Origin: Paenibacillus sp. HGH0039
Lineage (GTDB): Bacteria; Bacillota; Bacilli; Paenibacillales; NBRC-103111
NCBI RefSeq assembly: GCF_000411255.1
Contig: NZ_KE150412.1
Span: forward strand, 776,645 to 840,644
Direction of reading: 5' to 3'
Length of the DNA: 64,000 nt
The notes under the pieces were generated by a model, which was not told where the DNA came from, made no database searches, and saw only the letters and a list, made by a program, of their open reading frames with translations. A program made the position numbers and the translations under genes. Shown here piece after piece: positions 24,242-33,998 of this stretch (its first letter is position 1; every line of letters starts with the position of its first letter).

Positions 24242-25524
24242 GGACGCTCGCTTCGCACGAGCGAAACGGCAAAGCGGCTCCAGTCAAAATGTTCACGAAG
24301 TCTGGACTCTGCCTCATCCTTGGTGATGGATTCGTACGTTTTTAAAATGTCAAACATATCGGCGCCCTTAAACAGGTACCGGGTAAATTCGTTCGTGATC
24401 GCCTCGGGGGAATTCAGCATCCGCAGAAATCCACCGATTTTTTTTCTGCGGCTTCTTTCGAAAGCTTCTTCGTCCAGCCCTTCCGTTTTCGCACGGTCCA
24501 GCTCTTCACGGATTCTGCTCAGCAGCAGATCCGGATCTTTCGTATCCCCGCCCATCGCGGAAAACGCGTACTCCGGAGACGAGTTGTACTCATGACTGAA
24601 ATTGTCCGAGATGAGACCTTCATTGTACAGCTTCTGGTAAATCGGCGAGCTTGAGCCCAGCAGGACTTCCAGCACAAGTTTCGTCGTAAGCTCTCGTTTG
24701 AGGATCGCGTCCCCTTCTTCATGCAGAGCTTTTTCTTTAAAACCGAACAGGCATTTAGGCAGCGATACCGGCAGGAGCGTTTCCTTGCGTTCCGTCTCGA
24801 CGGCTTCCGGCTCCGATTCGAAAAACCGGCGGATTTCCCCCTGAGGTTTGAATGTTTTGGCCGCCTGATTCGCCCGGATATGCGAAATCACTTCCTCGGG
24901 ATTCACGCCGCCCGCGATAAAGACCGTCATGTTGCTCGGGTGATAGAACGTGTGATAGCAGTCGTACAACATATCCTTGGTAATTTCGGTAATGGACGGG
25001 ATGGTGCCCGCGATGTCGATCCGCACCGGGTGTTTGCTGTACAAAGCCTCGATCAGGCCGTAGTACGCTCTCCAGTCCGGATTGTCTCGGTACATGTTGA
25101 TTTCCTGCCCGATGATGCCCTTTTCCTTCTCAACGTTCTCTTCGGTAAAATAAGGATTCTGAACAAAATCGATCAGGGTTGTGATGTTCTCCATAATCTG
25201 GCCCGTAGCCGAAAAGAGATAGACCGTCCTCTCGAAGCTCGTAAATGCGTTTGCGGAAGCTCCTCGGGATGCAAACGTGGCGAAAACATCGCCGGTAGGC
25301 TCCTCGAACATTTTATGCTCCAGAAAATGGGCAATCCCGTCCGGCACGCGGATTTCGGGCCCGCCTTCCACTTGAAAATGGTTATCGATTGACCCGTAGC
25401 GGGTGGAAAACGTCGCGTACGTTTTTTGGAAGCCTTCCTTAGGCAGCACGTATACGTGAAGGCCGTTCGGAAGCTTTTCTTCGTACAAAGTTTCGTTTAA
25501 GTGAGGATAGGGAATGACGTTCAC
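24238..25524 (-). CDS. ymfH: M16 family metallopeptidase YmfH
   Basis: A 428-residue pitrilysin-type peptidase with the inverted zinc motif H66-F-L-E69-H70 near the N-terminus and a downstream conserved Glu region (EKEKGIIGQEINMYRDNPDW). It is expected to pair with YmfF, which lacks the zinc motif, giving a catalytic and a non-catalytic subunit like other two-part M16 enzymes. The start GTG overlaps the ymfF stop by 4 bp. The substrate is unknown; B. subtilis work places ymfF-ymfH next to, and possibly in the pathway of, secreted peptide or EF-P-related functions, which I treat as unproven. Confidence 0.88.
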   Translation of the reverse strand: MNVIPYPHLNETLYEEKLPNGLHVYVLPKEGFQKTYATFSTRYGSIDNHFQVEGGPEIRVPDGIAHFLEHKMFEEPTGDVFATFASRGASANAFTSFERTVYLFSATGQIMENITTLIDFVQNPYFTEENVEKEKGIIGQEINMYRDNPDWRAYYGLIEALYSKHPVRIDIAGTIPSITEITKDMLYDCYHTFYHPSNMTVFIAGGVNPEEVISHIRANQAAKTFKPQGEIRRFFESEPEAVETERKETLLPVSLPKCLFGFKEKALHEEGDAILKRELTTKLVLEVLLGSSSPIYQKLYNEGLISDNFSHEYNSSPEYAFSAMGGDTKDPDLLLSRIREELDRAKTEGLDEEAFERSRRKKIGGFLRMLNSPEAITNEFTRYLFKGADMFDILKTYESITKDEAESRLREHFDWSRFAVSLVRSERP

Positions 25525-26807
25525 TTGGCTTCCTCCTTTTCATCCCTCAAGAAATAGATGGTGTCCAGGAATACTCCCTCGGCGGCCTGCTGAATCTCTG
25601 CGATGCTTGTGTTCGTCACTCCGTCGATCAGCTCTTGAACGGTGCGCTCTTTGCCCGAAAGAACGGCATTGAAATCAAACGCGATCTGTTCGAAGGCGGA
25701 ATCCTGCATTTCCCGCAGCTGGTTGGCTATCATCGCTCTTGTCTGACTGAGCTCGATATCGCTGATAAAGCCGGTTCTCATGTCTTCCAGCTGTTTGCGG
25801 ATAATGTCAACCGCTTTCTCGTAATTCTGCATCTCGATGCCCGATTGGATCGTCAGGATGCCTTTGTGCCCGTCAAGACGGGAAGAAGCATAGTAAGCGA
25901 GGCTCGCCCTTTCGCGCACATTCAAGAACAGCTTGGAATGGGGATATCCGCCCAGAATGCCGTTATACATAAGCGCGGCGGGATACGCATCGTCTCCGTA
26001 CGTAACCGAAGTGCGCAGGCCCATGTTCAGCTTGCCCTGCGCGACGGGGAATCGTTCCACCACGACGTTGGTCTCCCCGGTCCGGCGCTGAGGCGCGGTG
26101 CGCGTGTAGACGGGATTCTCTTCCCTCTCCAGCCGGAAAGAACGGCTCACGATGTTCTCGACCTCCTGAAGCGTCGTATTGCCGACCACATACAGGTCGA
26201 TAGGCGCTTCGGCCAGCCATTTTTTGAAATAGGCAAATAGGGATTCAGGGGTGGAAGCGGGAATATCCTTCAGCTCACCCAGCGGATGCAGCCGATACGG
26301 CTCCCCTTTGCACATTTCGGCCATACAGCGTTCGGCGGCGAAGCGGATTTTATCGTTAATAATGGACTCGATCCGTTTGCGCAGCGTTTCCTTCTCGGAC
26401 TCCACATATTTGGAGAGGAAAGCGTCACCTTCGGCTGCCGGCTTCGTGATGGCTTCACCCAGAAACGAAAGGGCTTTCTCCAAAAGAGATTCCGGGGACG
26501 ATACAAACCGGTCGTTAATGACATCCATGCGGAATTGAACGATCTGGTAGTCCCCTCGCTTGTAAATGTCAAAACCGAAGCCCGCTCCATAGAGATCGTC
26601 GAGATGCTCTCGGAACTGCTTCGTTTCGGGATAACTTTCCGTTCCTCTTCTCAGAACAAAAGGGACCAATGCCGTCTGCGTTACGTCTTCCTCGGAAAGA
26701 GGACGTCCTATGTAAGCGGAAATGGCGAATGTTTTATAGCGATCTGTAGGCAGTACATGCAGCCTTATCTGACGCAGTGTACTCCGTTCAAACTGTTGGG
26801 TGCTCAA
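25521..26807 (-). CDS. ymfF: M16 family non-catalytic subunit YmfF
   Basis: A 428-residue M16-fold protein, the same length as YmfH, but the zinc-motif region reads LVPFVLRRGTESYPETKQF with no HxxEH, so it should not bind zinc. The second half keeps the M16 substrate-cradle features, including RERASLAYYASS. It probably forms a heterodimer with YmfH. The start is TTG 26807, with GGGAG ten bases upstream. It opens the ymfF-H-I operon and follows sleB after a terminator. Confidence 0.88.
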   Translation of the reverse strand: MSTQQFERSTLRQIRLHVLPTDRYKTFAISAYIGRPLSEEDVTQTALVPFVLRRGTESYPETKQFREHLDDLYGAGFGFDIYKRGDYQIVQFRMDVINDRFVSSPESLLEKALSFLGEAITKPAAEGDAFLSKYVESEKETLRKRIESIINDKIRFAAERCMAEMCKGEPYRLHPLGELKDIPASTPESLFAYFKKWLAEAPIDLYVVGNTTLQEVENIVSRSFRLEREENPVYTRTAPQRRTGETNVVVERFPVAQGKLNMGLRTSVTYGDDAYPAALMYNGILGGYPHSKLFLNVRERASLAYYASSRLDGHKGILTIQSGIEMQNYEKAVDIIRKQLEDMRTGFISDIELSQTRAMIANQLREMQDSAFEQIAFDFNAVLSGKERTVQELIDGVTNTSIAEIQQAAEGVFLDTIYFLRDEKEEAK

Positions 26808-26891
26808 TGCTGTCGTTCTCCCTTCACAACCGTCTTGGGTCTAAACTATTCGGTTCTCCAAATGGCTATACCCATTATATTCCTTCATAAA

Positions 26892-26925
26892 CAGAAGAAG
26901 CAACCGAGCGGTCACTTCCTCTGTC
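26892..26925 (-). terminator. Terminator after sleB
   Basis: ACAGAAGAAG (26892-26901) pairs with CTTCCTCTGT (26916-26925) with one G-U pair; the minus-strand transcript continues TTTATG. A TATAAT (26874-26879) with a poor -35 follows and may serve ymfF. Confidence 0.6.
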
Positions 26926-26942
26926 GTTCTGTTCAGTTCAGG

Positions 26943-27743
26943 TTATTTGCAGAAAATATGCTTGCCGATGGTTTTCACCTGCGGGCGTGTCCAAATCCAT
27001 TTGGACGTAGCCGTTTCGGGGTTAAAATAATATTCGCAGCCGCCGGTAGGGTCCATGCCGTTGATGGCATCCCGGACTGCTTTTTTGGCGGTTTCATTTG
27101 GCGTAAGCCAGATTTGGCCGTCCGCAACAGCGGTAAACGCACCGGGCTGGAAAATGACGCCGGATACGGTATTCGGGAAGCTGGCCGAGTCCACCCGGTT
27201 CAGAATGACCGCCGCAACGGCCACCTGACCGATGTAAGGCTCGCCGCGGGATTCGCCGTAAACGGCGTTAGCCATCAGATCGAGGTCGGATTTGGAAAAT
27301 CCTTTGTGCGTCGTCGGCGTCAGATTCGATCCGGAAGCGGCCGTGCCGCCTTGATTGCCCTGGTTAGCCTGGCCTGCCGCTTTGCCTGTATTGGCGGCTT
27401 CAGGCGCGGTCGGCTTCCAGTTCTTCGTGGCTTCCCACAGCTTAAGCTTGGTTTTGGGGCCCACATGGCCGTCCACTTTCAAACCGAACTCGCTTTGAAA
27501 CCATTTTACGGACCGGAGTGTTCTCCAGCCGTAATCGCCGTCTACAGTCCCCGTGTAAAATCCGAGAAACTTGAGCCTTCCCTGCAGCTCATTGACATCG
27601 GAGCCTTTGGCTCCATAACTGATGAGATTCTTGCTGAATGTAGCTTCAGTCGTGAAGTTCTGCTTAATCTGCAGAGCCGCAAACAGCGTAAATACGACGC
27701 AAACCGTGATGGCGATCAAACGTTTGTTCATGCGTTTATTCAT
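26943..27743 (-). CDS. sleB: Spore cortex-lytic enzyme SleB
   Basis: A 266-residue germination hydrolase. A hydrophobic signal/anchor lies at about 8-25, a peptidoglycan-binding type 1 domain at about 42-105 (LISYGAKGSDVNELQGRLKF), a Gly/Asn/Ala-rich linker at about 115-145, and the hydrolase_2 lytic transglycosylase domain from about 155 to the end, with ANAVYGESRGEPY holding the catalytic Glu. SleB cleaves cortex peptidoglycan containing muramic lactam during germination. No ypeB partner gene is adjacent. A SigG-like promoter lies 45 bp upstream, as expected for a forespore gene. Confidence 0.93.
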   Translation of the reverse strand: MNKRMNKRLIAITVCVVFTLFAALQIKQNFTTEATFSKNLISYGAKGSDVNELQGRLKFLGFYTGTVDGDYGWRTLRSVKWFQSEFGLKVDGHVGPKTKLKLWEATKNWKPTAPEAANTGKAAGQANQGNQGGTAASGSNLTPTTHKGFSKSDLDLMANAVYGESRGEPYIGQVAVAAVILNRVDSASFPNTVSGVIFQPGAFTAVADGQIWLTPNETAKKAVRDAINGMDPTGGCEYYFNPETATSKWIWTRPQVKTIGKHIFCK

Positions 27744-27788
27744 GCTCCATTATCAACCTTTCTCTCATGATGACTGGCTGTTAGTGAT

Positions 27789-27819
27789 TATTATGAGAAA
27801 GGAGGAAACGTTCTATGCA
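27789..27819 (-). promoter_or_regulatory. SigG-like promoter of sleB
   Basis: On the minus strand TGCATA (27814-27819), 18-bp spacer, CATAATA (27789-27795) matches the SigG pattern TGAATA / CATACTA at 5 of 6 and 6 of 7 bases. B. subtilis sleB is SigG dependent. Confidence 0.65.
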
Positions 27820-27821
27820 AG

Positions 27822-27852
27822 AAAAACACCCTGCCGTAAACCCGGTAGGGCG
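27822..27852 (-). terminator. Terminator after spoIIIE
   Basis: CCCTGCCG (27829-27836) pairs with CGGTAGGG (27843-27850) with one imperfect pair, and five A residues at 27822-27826 give the U-tract on the minus strand. Confidence 0.75.
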
Positions 27853-27866
27853 TCCTTGAACTTGGA

Positions 27867-30464
27867 TCAGGAACTCATGCGATTGTGCTGGAATTGCTCC
27901 AGTGAAATAAGGACTTCACGCGGCTTGCTTCCTTCATGCGGCCCGACGATTCCATTGGATTCCATCGAATCGATGAGCCGTCCCGCCCGCGCATAGCCGA
28001 TGCGCATCCGCCTTTGAAGCAGAGACGCCGAAGCCTGCTTGGCTTCGATGACAATCTGAACGGCCTGATCGTAGAGTTCGTCCCCGAACTCGTCCTGCTG
28101 CTCCGGCTGTTCTTCCACCTGAGGCACCATATCTTCCCGGTAATTCGCTTCCTGCTGAGTCCGGACGAAATTGACTACCGTCTCGACCTCCTGATCGGAA
28201 AGGAAAGCTCCCTGAACACGGACGGGCTTGGAGGCTCCGACAGGCAGATATAGCATGTCGCCGCGGCCAAGAAGCTTCTCGGCCCCCACCATGTCCAAAA
28301 TCGTCCGGGAGTCTACCTGAGAAGATACCCCGAAGGCGATCCGCGAAGGAATATTCGCTTTAATAACGCCGGTGATGACATCCACGGACGGGCGCTGGGT
28401 CGCAATAATCAGATGGATGCCTGCCGCGCGCGCCATCTGAGCCAGCCGGCAGATGGCGTCTTCCACATCGTTGGCAGCCACCATCATCAGATCGGCCAGC
28501 TCGTCCACGATGACCACAATGTACGGAAGGGGCGCTTCCGTACCGTTTTCGATCAGCATGGCATTGTAGCCCTCAATATTCCGCGTACCGCTCTTGGAGA
28601 AGAGCTCGTACCTCTTCTCCATCTCGACGACGACCTTTTTCAGGGCAAGAGACGCCCTTCGCGGATCGGTGACGACCGGAGCCATGAGATGAGGAATGCC
28701 GTTATACACATTGAGTTCGACCATTTTGGGGTCGACCATCAGGAACTTGACTTCATTGGGCTTAGCCTTGTAAAGGATGCTCGTAATAATTCCGTTGATA
28801 CAGACGGATTTACCCGAACCTGTGGCACCGGCTACGAGCAGGTGGGGCATCTTCGCCAGGTTGCCGACGATCGGCTGTCCGGAAATATCCCTGCCCAAAG
28901 TGACGGACAATCTGGAACTGGCTTCCTGGAAGGCGGAAGTTTCCATCACCTCGCGCATCGTAACGACGGATACTTCGGAATTCGGCACTTCGATACCGAT
29001 GGCGGATTTGCCGGGAATCGGCGCTTCCATCCGGATATCTTTGGCGGCCAGGGCCAGCGCGATGTCATCCGTCAGACTGACGATCCGGCTCACCTTCACC
29101 CCTACGTCGGGCTGAATTTCATACCGGGTCACCGCAGGTCCTCGGACGACTTCCAGCACCTTCGCACGTACGCCGAAGCTTTCCAGCGTGGCTTCGAGCT
29201 TGCGGGCGTTGGCCTTGTAATCCGCCATCTCAGAGCCCTTGCCCGCCGCCGGTTTCGAAAGAAGCGTCAAAGACGGCAGGTCGTAAGGCGGGAGAACCGG
29301 CGGTACGGCTGTGTCAACCAGTTGAAGGTCATCCACAGTTTCAAGCTGCTCATCGGCCGGAATCTGCTCTCCGTTTGCGGAAGGGGCCGCTTTAGCGCTC
29401 ACAGCCAAAGCTGCGGGTCCTACCGTACCTGCCGTTACCGGAGAGGAGGGTACGACCTTTTCTTCCTTCTGCACCTGCTCTTGAAAGTCCCGGAAAACGG
29501 TGGAAAACTCCCGGTCGGCTTGAGGTTCATCGTTCATGTTCAGCGCTGCCGGATCTCTATCGGAATCGACCTTGTATACGACTTTCTCCTCGGGATAACC
29601 GCCGGCGGCTCCGGAAACCGCCAAATCGTCCTCGTCCTGATCGTCATCCCGTTGCGGACCGGGCTGTTTTAACAGTTGAAGGAAACGGGGTTTCTTCCTC
29701 TTGGGATCCGGGCGGTATACTTCCTCGTCGAATTCATCGTCATACGGAAAGTCAGGCTCTTTGTAGGTTCGTTCGCTTTTGCTCGCGGAAACGGCGGCCT
29801 TCCCTTTGGTTTTAGCAGCCGAGGAAGACCGGCCTTTACCGCGCTGCATATTCTGGAATTTCTTTTCCAGCAAAGTAAAAAAGCGTTTCACGCGCGCGCG
29901 CAGCTTTTGAACGGCTTCCACGTAAGACAAGTTCGTAACCAGAATGAGCCCGATGGCAAATAAAGCGAACTGTACAAGTCGCGCACCCATGTTGTCGAAC
30001 AAAAAATACAGCAGGCTGTAGACGATCGCTCCGATCATCCCCCCGCCCACATCGTTCAAAAGAATTTTGCCGTTTGCGGGCTGCAGGCCCTGCTTCAGAG
30101 CTTCCCATGTCACGGACAGGATCGTTGTCGCCTCGTAGTCACCTTCTAGAAAAAGAGCTTGGAATAAATTAATATGATTCATGACAAGAAGACCCGTCAC
30201 AATTAACAAAACCCCGGTTTTGCGGGTTGTCCATCGTGAGGGCCAGGAACGCTTCACCATAACATGCAGTGCTATGTATATACAGATCAGCGGGATCAGA
30301 AAATCCCACGTACCGATGAAAAAGCGGCAAACGTAATGAAACGAACGTCCCACATGACCTTCTCTGGCCAGCGCAATCACCGAGAAAATCAGGATTAAAA
30401 TACCGTACAGCTCAAACATGAGATTAGTCTTGACCGTCTTGCTTTTCTTACGGCGTTTTGCCAC
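27867..30464 (-). CDS. spoIIIE: DNA translocase FtsK/SpoIIIE
   Basis: An 865-residue DNA pump that moves the chromosome into the forespore or clears it from the division septum. Four membrane helices lie in about 15-175; a long charged, variable linker (about 200-400) follows; then the motor with Walker A GATGSGKS (about 545) and Walker [12 protein letters not shown] (about 645), and the C-terminal gamma winged-helix domain (last 70 residues, [18 protein letters not shown]) that reads sequence. I start at GTG 30464 with CGGAGGTGG eight bases upstream. Gene order ylzJ-spoIIIE follows Bacillus. Confidence 0.95.
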   Translation of the reverse strand: MAKRRKKSKTVKTNLMFELYGILILIFSVIALAREGHVGRSFHYVCRFFIGTWDFLIPLICIYIALHVMVKRSWPSRWTTRKTGVLLIVTGLLVMNHINLFQALFLEGDYEATTILSVTWEALKQGLQPANGKILLNDVGGGMIGAIVYSLLYFLFDNMGARLVQFALFAIGLILVTNLSYVEAVQKLRARVKRFFTLLEKKFQNMQRGKGRSSSAAKTKGKAAVSASKSERTYKEPDFPYDDEFDEEVYRPDPKRKKPRFLQLLKQPGPQRDDDQDEDDLAVSGAAGGYPEEKVVYKVDSDRDPAALNMNDEPQADREFSTVFRDFQEQVQKEEKVVPSSPVTAGTVGPAALAVSAKAAPSANGEQIPADEQLETVDDLQLVDTAVPPVLPPYDLPSLTLLSKPAAGKGSEMADYKANARKLEATLESFGVRAKVLEVVRGPAVTRYEIQPDVGVKVSRIVSLTDDIALALAAKDIRMEAPIPGKSAIGIEVPNSEVSVVTMREVMETSAFQEASSRLSVTLGRDISGQPIVGNLAKMPHLLVAGATGSGKSVCINGIITSILYKAKPNEVKFLMVDPKMVELNVYNGIPHLMAPVVTDPRRASLALKKVVVEMEKRYELFSKSGTRNIEGYNAMLIENGTEAPLPYIVVIVDELADLMMVAANDVEDAICRLAQMARAAGIHLIIATQRPSVDVITGVIKANIPSRIAFGVSSQVDSRTILDMVGAEKLLGRGDMLYLPVGASKPVRVQGAFLSDQEVETVVNFVRTQQEANYREDMVPQVEEQPEQQDEFGDELYDQAVQIVIEAKQASASLLQRRMRIGYARAGRLIDSMESNGIVGPHEGSKPREVLISLEQFQHNRMSS

Positions 30465-30528
30465 TCTATTCCACCTCCGATAAATCATTATACCACAGTT
30501 TCGGTAGGCGGAACACGGGCGGCAGTGC

Positions 30529-30759
30529 CTAGATCCCCTGCGGGCCGGGCACGTAATTAATCAGACTTCCTGGCGTAAAAAGCGGATTTAAGTAATGTTT
30601 TGGCTCCGGGCTGTAAAGCCGCACAATCCGCACCCGGCTCTCATCGACAGTTTCCACCTGCATCAGGATGCCGCTGATTTCAACATCCCGGAAGCGGGGT
30701 TCGTATTCATCCCAGCCTTCGTAAACGACTTCATCCGGCAGGATCGTGTAGTGGGTCAT
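30529..30759 (-). CDS. ylzJ: YlzJ-like protein
   Basis: A 76-residue soluble protein of the YlzJ family, found between tepA and spoIIIE in many Bacilli. It begins [19 protein letters not shown] and ends in YVPGPQGI. Its start overlaps the tepA stop by 4 bp (ATGA), indicating coupled translation. Function unknown; no catalytic motif is visible. Confidence 0.85.
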   Translation of the reverse strand: MTHYTILPDEVVYEGWDEYEPRFRDVEISGILMQVETVDESRVRIVRLYSPEPKHYLNPLFTPGSLINYVPGPQGI

Positions 30760-31964
30760 GCCGTTCCGCCTCCCCGGGAACCTCGGCGCTCTTCGATTCT
30801 GCGGTTCAGTTCGGCGATTGCCTGCCCGATCCCTCCCACTTCATCGATCAATCCGTATTTAACGGCGTCTTGGCCGATAACCGTAGTTCCGATGTCTCTG
30901 GTGAGCTCGCCCGTTTTGAACATAAGCTCCTTGAACTGCTCTTCGGAGATTTTGGAATGCTTCGTGACAAAACGGGTTACCCTCTCCTGCATTTTCTCCA
31001 GGTATTCAAACGTCTGCAGCACACCGATGACAAGTCCCGTCAGGCGGATCGGATGAATCGTCATGGTAGCCGTCTCGGCGATAAAAGAACGATTCGAGCT
31101 TACCGCGATCGGCACACCGATGCTATGCCCGCCGCCCAGTACAAGGGTAACCGTAGGTTTCGAAATCGTTGCAAGCATCTCGGCGATAGCAAGCCCCGCT
31201 TCCACGTCGCCGCCAACCGTGTTCAGAATCACGAGGACTCCCTCGATTTTCGGATTTTGTTCGGCAGCTACGAGTTGAGGAATCAGGTGCTCGTATTTCG
31301 TCGTTTTGTTTTGCGGCGGCAGTACGATATGCCCTTCCACCTGACCGATGATGCTCATGCAGTAGATATTCGACTCACCGGCCGGCGTGTTGATTTGCCC
31401 GAGCTGCTGGATTGTTTCTACCGCTGCCAGCTTCTTCTGTTCCTCCGTGGGCTGCTCTTCGCTTCTGAAAGAGGGCGGCTCGTTGAAAGGAGCCGGTCCG
31501 GGAAAAGGCGCCTGAGGACGCGGGTTGTAGTCGCTTGTAACGGAAGCTTCGGCTCTAAGCGCAGCCGCACCCTCTCCTAGCTCTTCAAAATGAACCTGCT
31601 GCAGCGTAACGTTATCGGCATCGTTAGCCGTTTCTTCCGCTGTGTAGGAGGAATCGTTTTGCCTGAGGCCGTAGGGTGCCGGGTTGAACGTATTAGCAGT
31701 CACCTGCCCATAAGAGCCTCTTGGAGCACCGCTTGTATAGGTGTGGTTCGTATTCCCCGCTTCAGAAAAAGCATTCTGTCCGGCCCCCTGTTGACCGCCG
31801 TATCCGTTTCCTCTGTTCAAAGAGCCTCCGCTGCCCGCTGAGACATTCGCGTTCGCTTGCTGAAACGGATATTCGTTTCTGCCTGCATAGCGCTCCGAGG
31901 ATACACCTGCTCCCGTGTAGGCGGGTCTATTCTGTTGTCCTTTATATCGATTTCCGTTTCCCAT
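30756..31964 (-). CDS. tepA: ClpP-fold protease TepA with long N-terminal extension
   Basis: A 402-residue protein whose last 220 residues are a TepA/ClpP-type serine protease: the nucleophile region is GGGHSIG (Ser about 280) and the His region is TIHPIRLTG (about 304). B. subtilis TepA aids protein export and degrades spore small acid-soluble proteins, and is about 245 residues. Here the first 170 residues are a low-complexity, Gly/Asn/Gln/Ser-rich extension (many YGGQQ-, GNGYG-like pieces) followed by a Pro-rich stretch. The start ATG has GGAGGAATAGCC upstream, so the extension is translated. No signal peptide is seen. Confidence 0.85.
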   Translation of the reverse strand: MGNGNRYKGQQNRPAYTGAGVSSERYAGRNEYPFQQANANVSAGSGGSLNRGNGYGGQQGAGQNAFSEAGNTNHTYTSGAPRGSYGQVTANTFNPAPYGLRQNDSSYTAEETANDADNVTLQQVHFEELGEGAAALRAEASVTSDYNPRPQAPFPGPAPFNEPPSFRSEEQPTEEQKKLAAVETIQQLGQINTPAGESNIYCMSIIGQVEGHIVLPPQNKTTKYEHLIPQLVAAEQNPKIEGVLVILNTVGGDVEAGLAIAEMLATISKPTVTLVLGGGHSIGVPIAVSSNRSFIAETATMTIHPIRLTGLVIGVLQTFEYLEKMQERVTRFVTKHSKISEEQFKELMFKTGELTRDIGTTVIGQDAVKYGLIDEVGGIGQAIAELNRRIEERRGSRGGGTA

Positions 31965-32065
31965 GGCTATTCCTCCTAATTGATCATCGAGGTTAGTGTG
32001 GGCAGGAACGCTATTACTTTATTCACCCTCTTCTCAGGTAGCGATGAATAAGGCTGGAAGCATTT

Positions 32066-32098
32066 AAAAAAGCCCTCTCCGGCTATGGAGAGAGCTTT
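32066..32098 (-). terminator. Terminator after rnjB
   Basis: A 12-bp stem (32069-32080 with 32087-32098, one G-U pair), 6-nt loop, and six T residues on the minus strand. Confidence 0.92.
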
Positions 32099-32132
32099 GG
32101 TTTCGGTTGGGTTAAGTGACTAGTTTGAGAGA

Positions 32133-33809
32133 CTAAACTTCCATGATAATCGGAAGGATCATTGGTCTTCTTCTGGTTTGTTCATATAAAAATCGTCCAA
32201 GCGCGTCTTTCACATGTGTTTTTAAAGACGCCCATTCATTTACGTTATCATTCATTAATTTATTCAGCGTACTCGTCACGATACGATTCGCTTCGTCCAA
32301 TAAACCTTCGGATTCGCGGACATATACAAAGCCGCGGGAAATGATGTCCGGACCGGAAAGAATGGTCCCATCCTGTTTGCTTAGTGTCACGACAACGACC
32401 AGAATGCCGTCTTGAGAAAGAAGCTTTCTGTCGCGCAGGACGATGTTACCTACATCTCCGACACCCAGTCCATCAATCAAAATGTTGCCTGCCTGAATTC
32501 TTGCACCCTTACGAGCTACACCACCCTGGATTTCAACGGTGTCTCCGTTATCCAGAATGAAGATATCTTCTTGGTCCACTCCGACGGATTCGGCAAGTTG
32601 ACCGTGAAGACGAAGCATGCGGTATTCCCCGTGAATCGGAATAAAATATTTCGGCTTCATGAGGTTCAGCATAAGCTTGAGCTCTTCCTGGCTTCCGTGT
32701 CCGGAAACGTGTACGCCTGTCTTGGAACCCGGTCCGTAGATGACGTCCGCACCCAAACGGAACAGTTCGTCTACCGTACGGCCGACATAGCGCTCGTTAC
32801 CCGGAATAGGAGTAGCTGCAATGATTACCGTATCGCCTGGAAGAATGTCCACTTTACGATGAGTGGAGCGAGCCATACGGGTCAAAGCCGACATCGGCTC
32901 CCCTTGGCTGCCCGTACAGAGAACGACCACGCGGTCGGCCGCCATACGGTTTACCTCTTCAGGTTCAATCAGCATGCCGTCGGGAACGCGGAGATATCCG
33001 AGTTCCGAAGCGATCGACACCACGTTAACCATACTCCGCCCGATTACCGTAACTTTACGGCGGGTAGCCTCAGCTGCGTCGATAACCTGCTGAACACGGT
33101 GAATGTTCGAAGCGAAAGTCGCGATAACTACGCGCTGCTTGGCTTTGCGGAATACTTCTTCGATAGTAACGCCGACGCTTTTCTCAGAACCCGTAAATCC
33201 GGGTTTCTCGGCATTTGTGCTGTCGGAAAGAAGGGCCAGTACGCCTTTCTTTCCGATTTCGGCCATCCGGTGCAGGTCAGCATATTGATCATTAACCGGT
33301 GTCTGGTCGAATTTAAAGTCTCCGGTGTGCACGACGACTCCTTCGGGAGTTTCAAGAGCAACCCCGACGGAATCCGGAATGCTGTGGTTGGTTTTGAAGA
33401 ACGTGGCTGTAATCGTTCCCAAATTAAGCTCGGAATCCGCATTGATCAGAATCCGCTTGGTTTCGCCAAGCAGATTCGCTTCTCTCAGCTTATTTTCCAC
33501 AAGCCCAAGGGTAAGCCGCGTACCGTAAACAGGCACATTCAAGTGCCGAAGTACGTAAGGCAACCCTCCGATATGGTCTTCATGGCCGTGAGTCAGCACA
33601 ATGCCGCGGACTTTGTCCTTATTCTCGAGCAGGTAGTTGATATCCGGAATGACAATGTCGATTCCAAGCATATCTTCTTCAGGAAACTTCAAACCGCTGT
33701 CGATAACCACAATATCATTCGCATACTGCACCACATACATATTTTTACCGATTTCGCCCACGCCGCCAAGGGCAAAAATCAGAACTTTATCGTTATTTTT
33801 CTTAGACAA
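32133..33809 (-). CDS. rnjB: Ribonuclease J
   Basis: A 558-residue metallo-beta-lactamase/beta-CASP ribonuclease with 5'-exo and endo activity in mRNA decay and rRNA maturation. The zinc motif is H74-G-H76-E-D78-H79; beta-CASP motifs follow (LSDSTNAEKPG, ATFASNIHRVQ, GSQGEPMSAL, VSGHGSQEEL), and a small C-terminal domain ends the protein. I use rnjB because it lies between dapA and tepA as in B. subtilis; RNase J1 and J2 cannot be separated by sequence reading alone. The start is TTG 33809 with AAGGAGG nine bases upstream. It has its own promoter. Confidence 0.92.
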   Translation of the reverse strand: MSKKNNDKVLIFALGGVGEIGKNMYVVQYANDIVVIDSGLKFPEEDMLGIDIVIPDINYLLENKDKVRGIVLTHGHEDHIGGLPYVLRHLNVPVYGTRLTLGLVENKLREANLLGETKRILINADSELNLGTITATFFKTNHSIPDSVGVALETPEGVVVHTGDFKFDQTPVNDQYADLHRMAEIGKKGVLALLSDSTNAEKPGFTGSEKSVGVTIEEVFRKAKQRVVIATFASNIHRVQQVIDAAEATRRKVTVIGRSMVNVVSIASELGYLRVPDGMLIEPEEVNRMAADRVVVLCTGSQGEPMSALTRMARSTHRKVDILPGDTVIIAATPIPGNERYVGRTVDELFRLGADVIYGPGSKTGVHVSGHGSQEELKLMLNLMKPKYFIPIHGEYRMLRLHGQLAESVGVDQEDIFILDNGDTVEIQGGVARKGARIQAGNILIDGLGVGDVGNIVLRDRKLLSQDGILVVVVTLSKQDGTILSGPDIISRGFVYVRESEGLLDEANRIVTSTLNKLMNDNVNEWASLKTHVKDALGRFLYEQTRRRPMILPIIMEV

Positions 33810-33877
33810 AAAAGTAACCTCCTTGAATTCATTTGACGACGATTTTTATAATGAAACCGAACCAGTCACTTGCCACC

Positions 33878-33907
33878 ATTATACAGGAAAGATCTACCCG
33901 ATTACAA
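33878..33907 (-). promoter_or_regulatory. SigA promoter of rnjB
   Basis: TTGTAA (33902-33907), 18-bp spacer, TATAAT (33878-33883) on the minus strand, giving a leader of about 60 nt. Confidence 0.65.
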
Positions 33908-33945
33908 GTTGATGCGTATATGATTTGTAGTCTCTCCTAAAATGA

Positions 33946-33971
33946 CAAAACCGATGCCAGGCGGCACCGGT
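33946..33971 (-). terminator. Terminator after dapA
   Basis: ACCGATGCC (33950-33958) pairs with GGCACCGGT (33963-33971) with one G-U pair; the minus strand continues TTTTGTCATTTT. Confidence 0.8.
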
Positions 33972-33998
33972 CGTAATAAGGAAATTTTTGCGATTGGA

